A DNA stretch of 64,000 nt. It comes from Lepidodermella squamata. Taxonomy: Eukaryota > Gastrotricha. Shown here in pieces: positions 61,100 to 64,000 of the stretch. Where the stretch lies: positions 2,019,284-2,083,283 of the forward strand of contig JBLDXI010000055.1 in the NCBI GenBank assembly GCA_047495785.1. The letters run 5' to 3'. Each line of letters opens with the position of its first letter. Position 1 is the stretch's first letter. Both the position numbers and the translations under genes were made by a program. The notes beneath the pieces are model-generated. The model was given only the letters and a program-made list of their open reading frames with translations, was not told where the DNA came from and ran no database searches.

Positions 61100-63984
61100 G
61101 GGGTGAAAAGTGAGCTTAGCGATGAGATCCCTCATATTTTCTAAATAATGATGACGAGGGAAAATAACTGTTTACCTCTGGTCATTTATCAGCCGCTTCA
61201 AAATATGTTCCTAACTAAAGGTATGCATATTGTTGGCACCTGGCAATACGAAATAAAGGAAGAATTTTTTGATTTTATCATTTGTTAAACATTTTTACTG
61301 CGGATACGGATAAGCAAATGTAATCGGAAGAACGTATTGTAAAGAAATTGTGTGCCTCTATGGGAAAGTATACTCATCCCACTGTTTTCCAAACAAATTA
61401 CCTGGGACACAAAGGTCCAACATAGAGCGGCAAAACAGAAAAACAGAAATATTCAATCGACAGTTGTGGAATTGCGGGTTTACAAAATTATCGCATGAGC
61501 AAGATATTGGACAGGTTATTAGGGTTGAAAATTGATTCCAGCTTGATGGAAACTTGAATTATCTAATTTGGTGCTAACCTCTGAATTGTTACGCCGTTTT
61601 GGGATTGCAAAACCCACACCTACCCTGAACTAACCCTAACCAGAACCCTGAACCTAACCCTAACCTGAACCCTGAAACTAACCTTAACCAGAACCCTCCT
61701 AAACTGGAGGCTATTCGGAAGCCTCCTGAAGTGAGAGCATAGACAGGATCCTGATCACGTATTTGAACTTGAAGAACTTGAATGCCGACATTTCGAAACT
61801 CTGCTAATAATCTCTCGCACGGCCAGTCAATTTTGTAGTTAGTTGACCTTTCAAATGTCATGTCAACTTGATAGATTCTGAGCCGATTTAAGAATTATTC
61901 ATAGGCATAGTGTTATAAGGTCTCCAGATGACAAATATGTCGCCTAAAATCATGTACGGTTAACGGTAAAAGCTCCAGATCGGTTCCAGATGACCTATTT
62001 GAGTTTGAGATATTCACTTTTGGCATTTCAAAATAATTCATAATTTCTCGGATATTCAGTCAATTGGCGATTAATCGAATGAAAATAGTATTATCGGGTC
62101 CGCTGATGGCGGAAATGTGGTCGAAAATCATGTACGGTGAAGGGAAAAGGTTCCAGATCGATTCCAGATGACCTTATTTGAGTTTGAGAGTTTCTTCTTT
62201 GGTACTGCCAAAGAAATTCATATTTATTCGGATCTTGGGTGAATTTTCAAGCGTTAGAATGGAAATAATACTGTCGGGTCCGCCGATCAAGATTATGTGG
62301 TCAAAACCCTTGTACGGTGAACAGAAAAGGTTCCAGATCGATTCCAAGTGGGCTATTTTGAGTTCCGAAATTTAACTTTTGGCATTTCAAATAATTTCAT
62401 AATTTTTCGGATCTTCATGCATTTATTGATTAACCGCAATGAAATTGTGTTATAGAGTCCGCTTAACGCGGGGATGTGGTCAGGAGACATGTGCGGCCAA
62501 TGACAAAGGTTCCAGACCGATTCCAAGTGACCTACTTCAGTTTAAAGAATTTCACTTTTGGATTTTATAAACTTTTTGGCTATCCCTCGGATCTTCAGGC
62601 GCTTGTCGATTATTCAAATAAGCATCATCGGGTCGACCAACCGCGATTGTGGGGTCGAGACCATACACTGTTAACAGAAAAGGTTCCGGCGAGGTACCAA
62701 TTGACCTTTGTGAGTAATGTAGAAGCCATGTTTGGCTTTTCAAATTTCATCTCAACATGACGAATCCTAAGCCAATTTGTGAATTATTTACAGGAATCGT
62801 GCCATCAGGTCCGCTGATGGCGATTACGTGGTTGAAAACCATGTACGGTGAAGGGAAAAGGTTCCAGATCGATCCCAAATGACCTATTTTCAGCTCGATC
62901 TGGTCACGGTTGACCTTTCAAATTTCATCTAAACTTACCGGATTCAGAGCCAATTGGTGAAATATTGACAGGAATAGTACTTTCAAGTCAGCTGATGACG
63001 ATTATGTGGTTGAAAACCATGTACGGTGAAGGGAAAAGGTTCCAGATCAATCCCAAATGACCTAATTTGAGTTCAACCTGGTCACGGTTGACCTTTCAAA
63101 TTTCATCTAAACTTCCCGGATTCTTGGTCACTTCGTGAATAAATCGCAGGAATAGCAATGTCAGGTCCGCTGATAATGAATATCAAATCGGATTAAGAAG
63201 GCTATCTACCATAATGGTTCCAGAGCGAATCCAAATCACGTACTTTGAAATGGAAAATTAAACAATTTTACCTTTCAATTTTGATCATAACTTGACGGAT
63301 CCTGAGCCATTTGGTGAAAAATTGACGGGAATAGCACAATCAGGTCCGCTGATGAGGAATATCAAGTCGGAAAACACACCCGATTCGAGATAAAAGATCC
63401 AGATCGATCCCAAATGACCTACTTTGACTTTTACATTTTCATGTTTGACCTTTCAAATGGGTCGTTAAATTGTCGGATTCTTCGCCAATTTGTGAATAAT
63501 TTACAGGAATCATGATACGAGGACCGCTGATGACGATAACGTGGTTGAAAACCATGTACGGTGAAGGGAAAAGGTTCCAGACCGATCCCAAATGACCTAC
63601 TTTGACTTTTAAATTTTCATGATTGACCTTTCAAATTTGATCTTAACTTGTCGGATTCTCGGCCAGTTTGTGAATAATTTACAGGAATCGTGCTATCAGG
63701 TCCGCTGATGGCGATTACGTGGTTGAAAACCATGTACGGTGAAGGGAAAAGGTTCCAGATCGATCCCAAATGACCTATTTTCAGCTCGATCTGGTCACGG
63801 TTGACCTTTCAAATTTCATCTAAACTTACCGGATTCAGAGCCAATTGGTGAAATATTGACAGGAATAGTACTATCAAGTCAGCTGATGACGAATATCAAG
63901 TTGAATCAAGACGGCTGTCGATAATAAAGGTTCCGGAGCGAACTAAAATCATCTATTTCGAAATTGAGATTTTCACTTTTGGCA
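61100..63984 (-). repeat. Inverted copy of the subtelomeric unit, with 545-bp deletion
   Basis: From GGGTGAAAAGTGAGCTTAGC on, the sequence is the reverse complement of the unit, running from a point about 57 bp short of the unit end back towards its beginning (counterparts of 60852 down to about 57425). At about 62998 it skips 545 bp: the counterpart of 58953 joins that of 58408 across a shared CGTCAT, removing three monomers. At 63984 similarity ends and the last 16 bp are unrelated. Confidence 0.95.
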
Positions 63985-64000
63985 CTCTCACGAGATGTGT

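Overview
The window is animal nuclear DNA. Genes are split by mostly 45-80 bp GT-AG introns, and the coded families are metazoan: a rapsyn, a type IV collagen-like chain with a complete NC1 domain, an FHL LIM protein, SMU1, CWC25, KTI12, REXO2 and a selenocysteine-containing SELENOF. Telomeric DNA is (TTAGGG)n, not the TTAGGC of rhabditid nematodes. I can say no more than an invertebrate, probably a protostome, with a gene-dense left part and a repeat-rich chromosome end on the right. All exon structures below were assembled by hand from splice sites, reading phase and family alignment from memory; none is supported by transcript data.

Layout. 1.9-4.3 kb: rapsyn (+). 5.3-16.6 kb: six genes on the minus strand in tight order, S1-domain RS protein, SELENOF, CWC25, REXO2, KTI12, SMU1; the last four are only about 90-190 bp apart, which looks like an operon, and most act on RNA. 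16.7-23.7 kb: decayed LINE-type retrotransposon pieces. 23.75-27.7 kb: a short collagen IV-like gene of 26 exons (+). 28-33.7 kb: dispersed repeats, two MITE-like elements with terminal inverted repeats, an RPA1-like exon and a 53-bp duplication. 33.75-35.1 kb: FHL/limpet-type LIM gene (-). 35-43.6 kb: gene-poor DNA with hairpins and dispersed repeats. 43.68-44.0 kb: degenerate CCCTAA repeats and four TTCCCGCCAA motifs. 44.5-45.5 kb: a divergent pair, a small unknown two-exon gene (-) and an intronless divergent TBP-fold gene (+), the last genes before the end.

45.97-64 kb is a telomere-associated domain. A 4,818-bp unit, itself made largely of about 17 degenerate 182-bp monomers, is repeated nearly identically three times, embedded in TTAGGG repeats: (TTAGGG)12, unit, unit, 190-bp partial unit, (TTAGGG)~37, unit, the same 190-bp partial unit, then an abrupt switch to the inverted unit, which runs almost to the window end and has lost exactly three monomers. 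This structure resembles Y'-like or ALT-like telomere amplicons and is the most unusual thing here; the inversion may be a real palindrome or an assembly fold-back.
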